DNA of 64,000 bases from Porpolomopsis calyptriformis (GCA_951640195.1 OX621164.1:3453098-3517097); one strand, 5' to 3'; shown: positions 42,993 to 56,654, counted from the stretch's first letter. Notes: generated by a model not told the origin, from the letters alone. Numbers and translations are program-made.

Positions 42993-45680
42993 TCAGTAGC
43001 CGTAGTAGGCACGCTATAGATGGGTTAGTTTGGAAAACGAGGGATGAACCCAGTCATCGAACCATTCTATCGCTGTGGAGGAAATAAAGAAAGGCAGATT
43101 AAAATGGTGTACCAACGATGGAAGAAGCGTAACGAGACGTACAACAACCAAATGACCTTTGAGCCTGTTTTGCAACCTCTAAGAGTAACAATGTGACCGC
43201 GGATACACTCGTATAGAAGTGCGCGTTGGTCTTTGTCGGCCTTTGAAGCCAAGTCAGGTACGAGAACGCAGAACAGGGCATGGATCAACACACCGCAGGT
43301 AACACGCTGGCGATAAGTTGGCTTCCCGTGACGGACAGGGCTAAATCCACGATCATGGCTCTGCGGGCACTTCGAATATCGTAAGTCCTAGAACAAATTA
43401 AGTAGGAATGGCAGGTTGACCTACCCCTTCGCCGGTTCACACATCCTTTTGATGATCTTAGTCAAGGTATCTTTTCCTCCTTCTTTAAGCGCCTTGGTAA
43501 CAGACTTGGCACCTTGTTCATTCGAAGCATATTCGAGGAGGCCGCTAATGAGGTGATCGAGAGTCATCTGGCGATGTTTTTCCGATCCGTGCTCCAAAAC
43601 TGGATGAAGTGGAGTCTGCGACTGACCAAGACAATAATGGGATGTTGACGTACTATGTTGAATACAGTATGAGCCCCATTGGCTCTTGGCAACCTCGCTA
43701 AAGACCGCAGGTCCTTGGTTGAGCAGCTCGTCGACAATTCCGTCCTTGGCACTGTCCTCGAGATTTTCGAAGGCGTGCTAACGAAGAAATAGTTGACTAG
43801 CCATGGTATGATAGAGACCGAGGGAACAAACCTGGACTACGAGTGATCCTGTTTCGTGGCAAGCTAAGGCAGCCCATTTTCCTTTTAGCGACTTGTTTAC
43901 GCTGTTATTGATGGTACTTTCAGGGTAGCCATGGGTGAGGGGTAAAATCGGCAACACTCACTATGCGAATATCGGAGGAGCAGGCGGTGTCCAAGTCAAT
44001 TCCATGATCTGGACAGAACGTCACTCATCGTTGAGCGGCTTTCGACATAAAAGGATACAAACTTTGCTCCAGACATGTGATGCATGCTTGTTAACCAAAG
44101 TTTGCGCGGGATCTCCAAGGAGAAGCTCGGAAACAATCAAAAGGCGGATGTCTTCCTCGCAGTCCAGCGCTTTTTGTAAAACATGGCACCCATAGCAGTT
44201 CGTTGCTAACTCCACAATGCGACCTCTGTAGGCGCGAAAGTAATTCAATACCGCGGCAGAGAACAAACGATTCAAAGACTCGCCTCATGCAAGATACAAT
44301 CTTCCTCCTTTCTTCCGGAGTAGCGGCTGCTTCCAAACACCTTTGAACAGCCCAGTTTCCAAATCTGTGATTGCGAACTTCAGCGATATGTAACCATGAC
44401 AGAAAAAGAGTAGTGTACCGATGAGCCATCATCTCGAACCCTCTTGCACAAATAGCGTCAACAATTTTTGCACGCTCCTCGAGGTCTGCAACCTTGAGTT
44501 TTTGCTGGAGAAATATAGATGCTTGTTGGTCAGAAGACTTGACTATGCGTGCGACGAAAATGTGATAAGGAGGCGAGGAAGAAGGGTGCAAAAGAGAAAG
44601 GAAATTGATGGGCTAGTTCACAATGGAAGGTGAGTAAACCATGATAAAACGAGTAGAAGACGCTTACTTCATGCGTATGTGAAGAGTTCTGCCCTTGACC
44701 TGGATATTGGTAGGTAATGGGAGGCCGCAACGAATTTTCGATAGCAGGGAGACCGGATCTCTGTTCCAAGGCAGGTTCTTCCGGTGCTCGAAGCCATTCC
44801 GGCGGCGTAGGGAACTGCTGTTGTTGTTGACGCCACAACTGAGATCCTTTCATAGAATCAAGACGACGAGACGCTTGAGAAGAGTTATAAAAAGGTTGAG
44901 TGGCCGGAGCTGGGGAAGGACGCTCGGAAAATGGCTCAAAGAATGGAAATGGATTGGGAGCAGATTGACGGGATGTCTGTGGATAGGACAGACGATGATA
45001 GGGCGGCGAATCGGACGGCAATATATCCTGCGACTTGTTCGGGGAGCCAGGCTCGAGCAAGGAAGGCTGGGATAAACGATGTGCGGAAGGGCCAAATTCA
45101 TAGGCGGGGTTGAGCTTGAGGTCAAAAGACCTGGCTGGTGAGAGATCGGAAGGAGTGAGGAGAGAAGACGAGGTAGACATCGGAGAAAAATCGGGAGAGG
45201 TAGGAGAAAGATCGAAACTAAGAGAGAGCGAGGGCTGTTGGGTGTAAGGAGCGGGGGAATTAAGATTGAGGGTGCGGAGCAGCTGTTCGATATGCTTGCG
45301 AGAGATGTTATTAGAGATTTGTGGTCTGGGAAAAAACATCGAAATGTTACCGTATCGTCAAAATCTGGAGTGTTCTTGTCCCTCCCATCGCCAATGGCAC
45401 CGACGGCCTTGGGAGAGGTTTTTCGGACACAACCGACAGGTCCAAAAACGTCTTCACGACTAACGGGACAGACTTTTTGTTGGATGTCGGGGGCCGGAAC
45501 TTTTTGATTATTCGTGTCTGTGGCGCGGGAAAACGATTCCAAGGTCAAAGGCCACGAAGTTTCGGATTGCAGCGGCTGGGGCGCCCAGATGGAAGCGGCT
45601 GTACCAGAAAGTTGACGAGAACGAGGAGGGCTACGTTCGTATAAAGGAAAGAGTGGCTTAGAATCATCTGAAGGAAGCAT
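42993..45680 (-). CDS. Pumilio-family RNA-binding protein (Jsn1/Puf2 type)
   Basis: Cytoplasmic regulator that binds 3' UTRs with an array of PUF repeats. The N-terminus (MLPSDDSKPLFPLYERS...) is long, Ser/Pro/Gln-rich and disordered. The repeats follow over many short exons: FGNWAVQRCLEAA, IVELATNCYGCHVLQKALD, LVNKHASHVWSK, ACHETGSLVVQHAFEN, SQWGSYCIQHILEH, YASNEQGAKSVTKAL, TGSQLIASVLP and LRGCKTGSKVIWLFDRMRAY. The end (GCKTGSKVIWL...YYGY) is typical of the Jsn1/Puf2 group. The last two introns flank a 10-nt microexon (43072-43063), and the last coding piece is 21 nt (43013-42993). An RRM, present in yeast Jsn1, was not identified. No frame break seen. Confidence 0.88.
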
Positions 45681-46323
45681 GATAGGAAGTGGGAGGGGAT
45701 TGTGGTGGTACGGGACAGAAAAGAGAGAGAGTTGAAGTTGAGACTTTATAGTTTTTCAGGATTTCCTTCTGTGACGTCGTTACATCCCTTTTTGGCAGAG
45801 ATTTCACCCAATCGGGCAATATCGGCTCATGATCGGGACGATTCTACTTTCTTTTCGAAGAAGTTACCGATTTACTTCTATACGAAAATAGATTTGTAGA
45901 AATCTTTTTTAAAAAAATGACAAACTTATCCGCTGGCTTCGCCGTGTCGTTGTATGTAACGGATGTGCAGTATCTACAATAGCGTCTCGAAAGAGCGAGC
46001 AAGGAAATGGGAGTACAGCAGCCGGGTGAATCGGGATGCTGACAGGTGAACAACTATCTACCAGTACTTTCACATGTGTTAATCAGTCACCTCGGAAGCA
46101 CGCAAACGAGCGCATAGCATTGATCAGATATAGTACTAGTGGGATCATCTCTGATTTCATCAACGATTCTTACACCCCATCGTTGTGAGTGCATCAAGAT
46201 GCACAAGTTAAGATATATTAGGCGACCCACATGCACTTGGTATCCGAGCCTCGGACATTTCGAAAGCGTTGACAGCCAACGTACCGAACAATACGGATAA
46301 AAACATTACAATCCACTCGCTTT
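45681..46323. other. Intergenic, likely promoter of the Pumilio gene
   Basis: The 5' flank of the Pumilio gene (minus). No TATA box stands out and there is no open frame of note. Confidence 0.45.
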
Positions 46324-46944
46324 TCATCGCTTCTGCATTCCACCGGCCGACAGCAATATCGGGGCTATAAAGCTTGGGACTGTGGAGAGCGCCGATGGTC
46401 CTGCGCGCATTGCCCGTCCAGGCTCCACTACCTCCGGAGGGTGAGTGGCGGCAAGGGATGGCGTCACTTCAACAACGGAAGGGTCACTCTGAATTAAAGA
46501 TGGTGTATTCTCTACATCATCCGAGCGTAGGCCAAAAGCCGTCCCAATCGTATTGACCATAATGTCCGCAGCATCCGATGGATTGAAGGCTGACTCAGTC
46601 GCAACAGCACGCATCCCAGGAACTGATACCGCATCTGACACAGACGACGCGCTACGGATCGACAGAGACATCGGTGACTGGACTGATGCTGAATAGGCAC
46701 CAGGCCGTGCCGACGAGAATGTTTGAATGGTGACACCCGGTTCGTCTTCCACATTCCGGTTCAAACGGGTGTTGACCGCAATTAACTTGTCAGCAACGGC
46801 CAATGCATCCTTTGCAACAACGAGTGCCTTGCCTGCGGCGATAACTGCGTTCTTCGCATCGTCCAAGGCATCTACACTAGGGTTTTCCGCATCTTTTGTA
46901 ATCCTGGATGACGCTGTCAACTCAGAATATGGCGAAACGTTCAC
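46324..46944 (-). CDS. Hypothetical ORF, Ala-rich helix and Ser-rich tail
   Basis: An open frame of about 206 codons on the minus strand directly after the stop of the DUF4436 gene. It has an amphipathic Ala/Lys/Asp helix (KNAVIAAGKALVVAKDALAV) and a Ser/Pro/Val-rich rest. The frame opens with GTG, with no ATG before the middle, so either it is an exon or it is not a gene. No family recognised. Confidence 0.3.
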   Translation of the reverse strand: MNVSPYSELTASSRITKDAENPSVDALDDAKNAVIAAGKALVVAKDALAVADKLIAVNTRLNRNVEDEPGVTIQTFSSARPGAYSASVQSPMSLSIRSASSVSDAVSVPGMRAVATESAFNPSDAADIMVNTIGTAFGLRSDDVENTPSLIQSDPSVVEVTPSLAATHPPEVVEPGRAMRAGPSALSTVPSFIAPILLSAGGMQKR

Positions 46945-46950
46945 TGCAAC

Positions 46951-48548
46951 TTACAGTCGGGGTGGCTTGTATGTTCGCCGAACAAGGACCACGATCAATA
47001 GGAGGGCAGTCTACACAGGAATTAGAGAAAGCTGCAAACAGTCTGGAAAAGACAATACTTGCGCAAATAGTCATCAAAGCCAAGTTAGGCAAGATACCGA
47101 CATAATCTATTATCGGGCAATGAGAGCTTGTTCGCGGCAGCCGGAAAGCCAGGTGGCAGCTTACCAATGAAGCAGCCTGATGAGATACACTCGCAGTAAG
47201 CACTAGACAAAGGGGGGCAGAACAGAAACCTTCACCAAACCCGTTGGGGGCGCCAGGCATGTTTGCTCTCACCGATGTAAAAGCAAACAGAGCCGTAATA
47301 GGGATAATGAACAGTTCTTTAGCAGTATCTTCTAGCCTTATGACAGCTGCGACAGTAATCCACAAGAAGGAAATCGTTACAATCCCTAACATATGAATAA
47401 AACAAATACGCCCGTGAAAGGCAGTAAGTGGGTGTGTAACGGGTAAAAGGACTACGCACAGTTCGCAATGACCATGACTATGACAAGTCCCCGGATTGCA
47501 CTTGACCTAGTAACATCCAAATGAAGAAATAACCCCTCACGCGTATTTCTGGATATCTTTGAGTTCAACTTCATATCGAAATCACTGTTCCGACAAAGAT
47601 ATTACCACCTAAGATTGTCTCCCGCAGAAAATGGATGAATATACGCACATGGGAGCTCCGATCGGTCGTTCGGTAATAATGCCAATGTTAGAATTGGTAG
47701 TATTGTCCTGCGCAAAGAGTGATATTTGCACATAGTATCTATAAAATCCACGTCAACGTCCACATCTGCCAATCACAAAGCGCAACACACATATCAAATG
47801 GGTAGAACTGCAAAGAAGCACCAGACCACTTGTGACCACCGGCTGTGCCGACCAGCTTGGAGACTGTCCTAAAAGTGGAGGAGCTCTCTTGTGTACTTCC
47901 AAGGCACGTCTTTGTTGAATTGAATTGAAATATCGGCAAAGTAGGTGGGACTTCAGATGGCACAACAGACGCATCGCCGTTTCCACCCAAGACCAAGAGG
48001 TTCCTTCAGCAATTCGTGGGTTACGTCCGGTAAAGGTGGAATTTTGCTGAAGATGGTGCTTACAGATCGAAAAAGATGTTCACGATGACTTCTGGGGTTG
48101 AACAGTTTACGGCTGAGGGATACCAATCCGCCGTGACTGTCCCGGCTGTGGCGTCAACCGCGAGATAGCGGGTTAGGATGCTTATCTGGGAGGAAGGTGG
48201 TCCAATCGTGTTCAGAACCTGTTAATAGTAAAGACGCACCTCTTGAGAAGGAGGAGTTCCTTGAAGTGGGACATTGTAATGCACGCTTGGGATAACATAG
48301 ACGTTTGCAAAGAGCACGGACAGCAAGACCACCAGGATCGTCAGTATGAATGAGACGAGAACATGTCTAGCGGGATGGGTGATCGAGGAAAACCAAGTAA
48401 TGCCAGTATACTTCCTGACCGTCGCCCAAGGTGAGGGCGCTGTACTGTTGGTCTGTGACCCAGTCATGTTTGCTCGCACCATCTCTGCGGTTCTCCGAGG
48501 CTTTTTTAACACCCGGAGAACCATAGGCACGGCCGGTGTGGCATACAT
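46951..48548 (-). CDS. DUF4436-family membrane protein
   Basis: Function unknown; the family (PF14494, assigned from memory) has one N-terminal and several C-terminal membrane helices around a lumenal domain. Seen in order: an N-terminal basic tail (LRVLKKPRR); helix VSFILTILVVLLSVLFANVY; HYNVPLQGTPPS; a beta-rich part (QISILTRYLAVDATAGTVTA, ADWYPSAVNC) and FDMKLNSKISRN; helix GLVIVMVIAN; helix TISFLWITVAAVI; LFIIPITALFAF, TSVRANMPGAPNGFG, the strongest family mark; IDYVGILPNLALMTICASI; and, after a 45-nt intron, the helix TALLLIVVLV and the end RRTYKPPRL. Internal introns between 48,240 and 47,560 were not all placed; some stops in simple readings may lie in introns. Confidence 0.6.
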
Positions 48549-48747
48549 TTAAACTGATGCTCACGTCCCGAACAACAGATAAGTATATATGGATTTGACT
48601 GACCACATATGCCGACAGCATGGATATTCGCTTTGCGCGGAGTGTGATAGCCAGAGCGCAAGGTGCAGATGCCTCGTTAGCCAGAATATCATAGTGGTCT
48701 TCCTCGTTATTACGTCGAAATTGGAATAAATAACCTGCTTGTTACCG

Positions 48748-48777
48748 GTGTGGTTGGTAACATGTTACCAACCACAC
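48748..48777. promoter_or_regulatory. Perfect 30-bp palindrome
   Basis: The half-site GTGTGGTTGGTAACA is followed by its exact reverse complement, centred between 48762 and 48763, about 200 bp upstream of the DUF4436 ATG. A dimeric factor site, a cruciform or a small hairpin is possible. Confidence 0.5.
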
Positions 48778-49230
48778 TCACCTCAAGCGAACGTAGATCA
48801 CGCCGGAAGCAAGCATTTAGACGTCCAACTTACCAAAGACGATCTCAAATAAGCGAGGTCGGCGGAATTCAACAAAACATTCAGCGGGCGCGCCATTCAC
48901 ATATATGTAACAACATTGAGGCCTCAATGTTGACAAAACAAGGAATGATAGCAGGCACATCGACGGAAATTAACTGCCGAGCGCTTGAAGTTCAATATTA
49001 CCCATATTACATACTTTGTTCGTTCTGCTGAGGGCGGTGGAGAGTCAGTCCACACACGACTTCATTAAAATTGAATTGGAGCGAATAACATGGGAGAATC
49101 GGAAACAGTACTGGCCAGGGCAACATGTACAGACCAGTTATCCTATATCATGGGCGTCAGAAAGAAAGGTTCGGGGCAAGTGAAGAACATACACGGAAAC
49201 CGCCCCTCTCCGAATAGCCAAACGATAAGT
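48778..49230. other. Intergenic, no gene
   Basis: 5' flank of the DUF4436 gene and 3' flank of the ubiquitin-L40 gene. Short open frames only. Confidence 0.5.
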
Positions 49231-51181
<1,951 letters not shown>

Positions 51182-51695
51182 TCAAAGCACCAAAAAATAA
51201 CAGACCGATATGAAAAACCAAGCATTCATCAACATGACCTAGATCGTGAAATGGTTTGCAAGCTGCAAGGTTCATCATGACAAAACTTACTGCCAACATG
51301 AGGAGATAACCAACGAGACTCTGGAGGCCTTCGAGTAAGCCTCGCATCATATCAGTCTTCAGCGAGAATCGGGGTAACGGATTTCGTTCCTCGCAGCAAT
51401 TGTCATTTGAGGTTCCGAAACTTTTCGTTTTCCTGATGCCAGCAATCCACTTGAGCTCCATAGAAGTGCGAAGTGCAAATAGGAAGCGGTAAAATCCAGC
51501 AAGAAAAAAGAGGCCCACGCAAGCTCCGAACGTAGAACCCACCGAACTGATAAGATTTGTATCACTATTCTCAAGAGTACAAAAGAGAGGGGCATACCTC
51601 GGCATCCAAGGCTGGAACCAGATTATGTCGAGGCCGATAGCGCTGTGGAAGGACATCATTGGCATGTTCGTCGTTGGCATACGATTGTTGCTCAT
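51182..51695 (-). CDS. Ctr-type copper transporter
   Basis: Trimeric high-affinity Cu(I) importer of the plasma or vacuolar membrane. Three exons, 51695-51598, 51546-51291 and 51238-51182, give 411 nt, 136 residues. The N-terminus is Met-rich (MPTTNMPMMSFH) as in Ctr proteins, then WFQPWMPSSVGS; helix 1 TFGACVGLFFLAGFYRFLFA; a basic loop; helix 2 LVGYLLMLAVML with the M-x3-M copper filter (MLAVM); helix 3 NAWFFISVCYFLVL. Helix 3 ends about eight residues early and lacks the usual G-x3-G packing motif. A neighbouring frame reads GLLFFGAL, so a frameshift near 51,205 is possible. Confidence 0.75.
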
Positions 51696-52055
51696 GGAGT
51701 CACTGTCGAGTAAAGCTATTAGAGCTCATCTTCACCAGGTTTCAAAAGGCAACACACCTCGAATTGTTCATGTTCATGTTCATAACTTGGTTAAAGAAAA
51801 GACAGTTACAGGGGTGTGGACCCCGTTGCAGATTTCAGCGGTGCAGATTTCCTAATTTGGGAATAATATTGAAATTTTCTGCAGATGTAAAGTTCGTCTG
51901 CAAATTCCCTTTGGGTGACAAGACGACGCTGACCAAAAGGGTTACAAATAAAAAATTGTGACAACCCGAGATTGAAAGGCGGACGAACCAAGAAAGTTTC
52001 TTATGCAAGCGATAAGGGTCCAAACGAAGATTTATATGGGAAATCTTGAGCCCAA
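51696..52055. other. Intergenic, promoter side of the Ctr gene
   Basis: No gene seen. It contains the 5' flank of the Ctr gene; I could not point to a copper-response element with confidence. Confidence 0.4.
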
Positions 52056-52436
52056 TTATTTTTGCATTTGGTGGACCCATCCGTTCACCCTAAGGTGTAT
52101 CATTCGGCATTGAGATAACCAGGGGGCAAAATAGTCTCCTCGATATCTTTCAGGAGAGGTATCTCTGAGTATCAATTCGACTGGCGTTGTTCGATGGGCC
52201 CTAGTGCGTTCTGTAACAAACTCTCCAAACAATTTAGATTGATAAGACAGAATAAAAGAGGATCCATACTTGTCTGGGTAACATTTCCAAGCGTACCTGT
52301 CGTTGAAAGGGCGAGCAGCTTCACGTGACATGAGGTATTTGTGCTCCGAATCTCCTCGTCTCCCCCTTCGCCATCTACATCCCACCAATTCACCTTTGTT
52401 CCATCTGAATAACGCGGGAGCCTGTTCGTCCTTCAT
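52056..52436 (-). CDS. Hypothetical small protein
   Basis: A 126-codon open frame on the minus strand, starting MKDEQAPALFRWNKGELVG, with AARPFNDRYAWKCY, DKYGSSFILSYQSKLF, TTPVELILRDTSPERY and the end NGWVHQMQK. Basic and rich in aromatic residues; no signal peptide or membrane helix. The ordered look (alternating strands with WK and ILRDTSP) suggests a real small basidiomycete protein, but I do not recognise the family. Confidence 0.45.
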   Translation of the reverse strand: MKDEQAPALFRWNKGELVGCRWRRGRRGDSEHKYLMSREAARPFNDRYAWKCYPDKYGSSFILSYQSKLFGEFVTERTRAHRTTPVELILRDTSPERYRGDYFAPWLSQCRMIHLRVNGWVHQMQK

Positions 52437-52884
52437 TGAATCCTTGTGCACAATTAATCTTATTTCCGTCTCGAAAGACTAATCTATATTAGGGCGCTTG
52501 ACGGGAGAACTTGGCTCGAATGACAGTAGAGCATTTCTTGTTCCAAGGCTTGTCATCCAAACCAAGCCCACGCTTACACTCTGTCGTGCGCTCGTACACA
52601 TGCCCTATGGCCAGTACATTAATCTTGCGTGCCCGTGAGCGTTGAGCATCGGAAATTCATGGATTTGGGCATCGCTGGGCATCGCGGTGTTCGTGGTCTC
52701 TGCCACGACAACCTCACACCCGGTGGGACTTCGGTAAGTTAGCTCAGAATATGTTTCATAATTAACCTAACTCAAGTGTTCGGGGTCCCCACAGTCGTCA
52801 GGACACCTGCACTGGGTAAATTCTTCAAACTTTGCCCTCTACAACCCCTCCTCTCTTTTAATATCATCCGCACGTCCTGCAGAC
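52437..52884. other. Intergenic between divergent genes
   Basis: It lies between the hypothetical gene (minus) and the cytochrome b561-like gene (plus). No TATA box stands out. Confidence 0.4.
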
Positions 52885-53550
52885 ATGGAATGGCCACTTC
52901 ATGACAAGTTTGCCATTGCACACGGTAAGTCTTTACTGTCTCTCAAGTTGCTTTTGATCTGAGTGAATATAGCCTTGTTCGCCTGCATCGCTGTGCTCTT
53001 TGTGCTGCCAGTCGCCCTGCTCTCTGGGCGATATCTCCGCGGTAGCAACAATTGGTTCAAAATCCATATCATCTTCAATACTATCACTGCACTCCTCATC
53101 ATCCTAGTCTTCGGTCTCGGCATGGGTGCTGTTCAGGCATCGCACCTTGGCAGGCAGTTTGCCGGCCCCTACTCTGACTTGCATCATAAAGTTGGCGCAG
53201 CCGTCCTGTCTACTGTCCTTATGCAAGTCATCATCGGCATCGCCGCACATTATACCAGCGGCGGGTCCTTCTTGCGCTGCTTACACGTACCTTTCGGTAT
53301 TATCACGGCTGCTGGAATGTATTAGAACACTTGGGAAGGCCTCCATAACGAGTGGGCCGAGATGAGCACGTCGCAGACTATGACCCCTGACGCAGTCCAG
53401 GTCATATTCTGGGCACTCTTCCTTATCTCCGCGACTGCTTATTTCGTCGCTGTGGGTAATGCGATGTTGTACCGCATTGCGATCACATCTCAAAAGTCTC
53501 GAGTCGATATGGTAATCAGTGTGAGCGAGAAGGTCCCAAAGAGCAATTGA
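52885..53550 (+). CDS. Cytochrome b561-like membrane protein with one in-frame TAG
   Basis: Transmembrane electron carrier fold with two hemes. Exon 1 (52885-52924) gives MEWPLHDKFAIAH; exon 2 starts at 52973 with ALFACIAVLFVLPVALL. Further helices: WFKIHIIFNTITALLIILVF, VGAAVLSTVLMQVIIGIA, LHVPFGIITAAGMY, and after the stop VIFWALFLISATAYFVAV. Candidate heme histidines: IAH, KIHII, LHHKVG, LHVPFG. A TAG at 53323-53325 follows AAGMY, where relatives often have Gln (GYYQ); CAG to TAG would explain it. The frame stays open after it (NTWEGLHNEWAEM) to 53550. It is a new pseudogene, a sequence error or a read-through stop. Confidence 0.7.
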
Positions 53551-54225
53551 AACAAATCTTATATGTACAGTTTGTGAGTGACGCTCTCAGCCTTCGTTCG
53601 AGAATTGTTCTAACCCCTTAACAGGGTTGTTGTTATACTCGTTTCACCTTCTTTTCGGACAGAATCTTCCATTTGTAGTTTTGTTCCACCGATTCTCCTT
53701 GAGCGTCGATGGCAAAATGAATCCAGTTCTTCTCAATTTTCAATTCCTCGTGAAACAGATCATTCTACGGTACTCCAACGTGAACTGTTCCGAATTCTGC
53801 AAATGTGTCATCTCAGTAGTACTCACCGCCACAATGGGTGAACGGACTTGCCACCTTACACGCAGATGTTCCAACCGATAGGGGTGATCGATTGTGCGAT
53901 TCTCCTGTTTCCTTATGAGTACAATGCTCAGCACTTCAATCAGCACATCTTGATTGTATGATGCCGACACTCGGCGAAATAAAGGGTTAAGGGACGCCTA
54001 AGCTGATATTTCAACAAAAGAATCACGTTCAGCCCCCACCTCCGTCGCGTTCAGAGCCTGACCATCTAATGCACGAATGTCCTGCAGATGTCTTTTTTTC
54101 GGTTGGCTATCCACAATGAGGCCGCCGTGAAGACTTGAGTTTGATCGCCCCTAACATTTTGGGGTACGCGTTTGTCCGGTTTGTTTCCCAACCTTTACCA
54201 AGTCGTGTTCTTTCACGGAGGACAA
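53551..54225. other. Intergenic, no gene
   Basis: Downstream of the b561-like gene and upstream of the Gfd2-like gene. Open frames are short and without domains. Confidence 0.5.
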
Positions 54226-56294
54226 ATGGCTGATTTCAACCTCGTTGAGCCGCGAGGTTGGGAATACGATCTTCAATCGGTAATTCTATCTTTCCTCGAC
54301 GCAACCAGCCCGGATTAAAACTAATCAGCGTGCTTGCCACTGAAGGTCTATTCTGCGTACATCGGGTATTTCCAGATACATGGTATCCCTTGGTGGGCTT
54401 TTGGTTGCTACCTACGAAAGCTTTTTTGTCTGTTTGCCTGACCCGTACGATCGCTAGGTATGAGCGTTCTTGGGGTCACTACTTTGCCTCCTTCCACGAC
54501 TTTTTGGAGTTTTCTTGGCCTGTTATCACAGTTACAAATTCCTGGACCGGAAGGGCACATATTGTTACAAGGATGACTTCTATAGGGGCTTTCCTCAAGA
54601 TGATCAAGACAAGGCATGTACTTCGCTCCATGTCAGAATTTGCAAAATGATATTCGGACAGATTCGGGGAGACATTGCCCGTCGTCGAAAACATGCTCAA
54701 AGTCACGCCATTTGAAACCACGCAGAGACATCTCCGTACCATATCTGACTGGCAGTCATACAAGAGGGTACACTCCACCTTGCCCGCCGCTGTGCTCGCT
54801 GCATTGAAGGTGCGCATCAAAAGTGGAGAACCGAAGGCCATCCAAGATCTATGGGCCATGAGAGAAAAGACCTTCCTGTCTATCGATTTCGAATGGTCGG
54901 AGCGCAATACATCCTCGGCTTTAGAGTGGGGCTATGCCGCCGTACGATGTGGGCATCTCGACGCGTCGGTAACACGTTACTGCTGCAGGACAGAACAAAT
55001 ACTGATATTCTGGATTCGTGAATTAGTCAGAGTCATTGGCCACCAGTCCCAGATACGAACTATCGGTTAGTGTAGCCTCCTTAAACGTTAAACCGTTTCT
55101 CAATAACATACAACAGAAAGGGTCATTACATCGTTTCCGAGTTTGTGGGAAAAGTTGTCAATAAGTATTGCCCTACATATCCTTGGCAGGTATGTGTGCC
55201 TTGTTGATCCTCAAGGTTGAATCCAAACTGGTAGGCTCATAACCAAATTCCCTTAGTATGCGGTAGGACCTTACCTACGCCCCGTTGCACGGAAACTGAG
55301 TTAAGATCCTAGTTTGGCGATAGCCAGGTGACACCAAAAGCGAAACTTCCTCAAATCATACAAGCTATCATTAGGTTAGTTTTGGAATCCCTCGCCCACA
55401 CCTTGCCCACGAGCGTTCTCACTTTCTCCTACAGCAGCATGGCCAGCCCAGAGTCAGAAACATCCCCAAACAACCTCGTCCTTGTCGGACATAGCATCAG
55501 CGGAGACCTTGCCCGATTAGATGAGATGAAAATAAGTGCGCACCAACTTTCATTTTTGTTCCTTCCACACGGAACATCTCACATCTCAACCCCCGACAGA
55601 AATCCCACACAACACCCTCATTGTCGACACGGCGGCCTTCGAACGTTCCCTATTCTCCGCAGGCCATCGCGGGATCATGCCCGATCCCAAAACAAACAAA
55701 CCCCGCGCCCCAAACACCACCCTCTCCCTAGAAAACCTCCTCCGTTCCTTCCACGCCGATGTCCCCTGCCACCTCCACAACGCAGGCAACGACGCATTCC
55801 TCTGCCTTTTTGCCCTCCAAAAACTTGTCGACCCTGAACGCACCCCATTTCCCACAGTGAAGAAGAACCGGATCGGCGGTGGCGGACACATACCAGGCTC
55901 CACACCTGGAGTCGGCACGGTGAACATGAACATAAATATGAAACCAGTATCCGTAGCAGGTGCTGCGGGTGCGATGATCCCCCCCGTCGTTTATACAGGC
56001 TACTTGCCCCCCGTACCCCCCATGCCGGTGCCCATGCCCATGCCCATGTCGCTTACCGCCCCTGTCGGCGTAATGGCCCCTGGTGGCCCGACGGCGAACG
56101 CTGAGGAGCAGAGCGCGGGAGGTGCACCGAATGAATTTGGGCAGGTTAGACGGTCGCCTGGTAAGCGGAAGTCGTTGTTGCCGTCTGGAAATGCGAGCAC
56201 GAGCGCTGTGCGGGGGCGTAACAAGGAGCCGAAGAACTCTGGACGGGATGTCGATGGCTTGGGGGCGTCGATGAAGTCAATGGCTCTCAAATGA
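54226..56294 (+). CDS. Gfd2/YDR514C-like protein with a DEDDh exonuclease fold
   Basis: RNase H-like 3'-5' exonuclease fold; the yeast relatives are poorly understood (Gfd2 is linked to mRNA export). The likely start is MADFNLVEPRGWEYDL (54226-54279), then SVYSAYIGYFQIHGIPWW. The middle exons to 54,690 were not fully resolved. Catalytic motifs: FLSIDFEWSE (D-x-E), LVGHSISGDLARL (D), LHNAGNDAFLCL (H-x4-D). Later exons: 55031-55065, 55117-55189, a possible 6-nt microexon 55257-55262 (Tyr-Ala), 55313-55374, 55435-55535 and 55600-56294. The C-terminal tail is Gly/Pro/Met-rich with PVPMPMPMS and basic patches, and ends ASMKSMALK. Confidence 0.75.
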
Positions 56295-56654
56295 GACTTG
56301 TGCAGTTTTCGTTACGTATGTTTTCTGCAATCGGACATGGACCTCTGCATTTGTTTTCGGCTCGATGTACTCGATTTAGTTGGATGTTCTTTCTTTCTAG
56401 CCATGGGATGGTTGTCCTTTAATGCATCCTTAACCACTGATGCACTGATGAGTTGGCATGGTCGTGAGGAAAGTGGCTGCCCCAATGATGCGTTAATTAT
56501 GCAGCGGAAGCAGCAAGGGATCACGCCTCTATTGGGCGTGTGCAGTCTGCAAGAATAACTCGGGATACCGCATGCTCAAGAACACTGACGCATTACATTT
56601 GCAGGTTGGATCCCCAAAGTCTTGACAAATTCTGCATCAGCAAAACCTGATTTT
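56295..56654. other. 3' flank of the Gfd2-like gene
   Basis: No gene. The last five bases ATTTT (56650-56654) are the left target duplication of the copia-type element. Confidence 0.5.
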
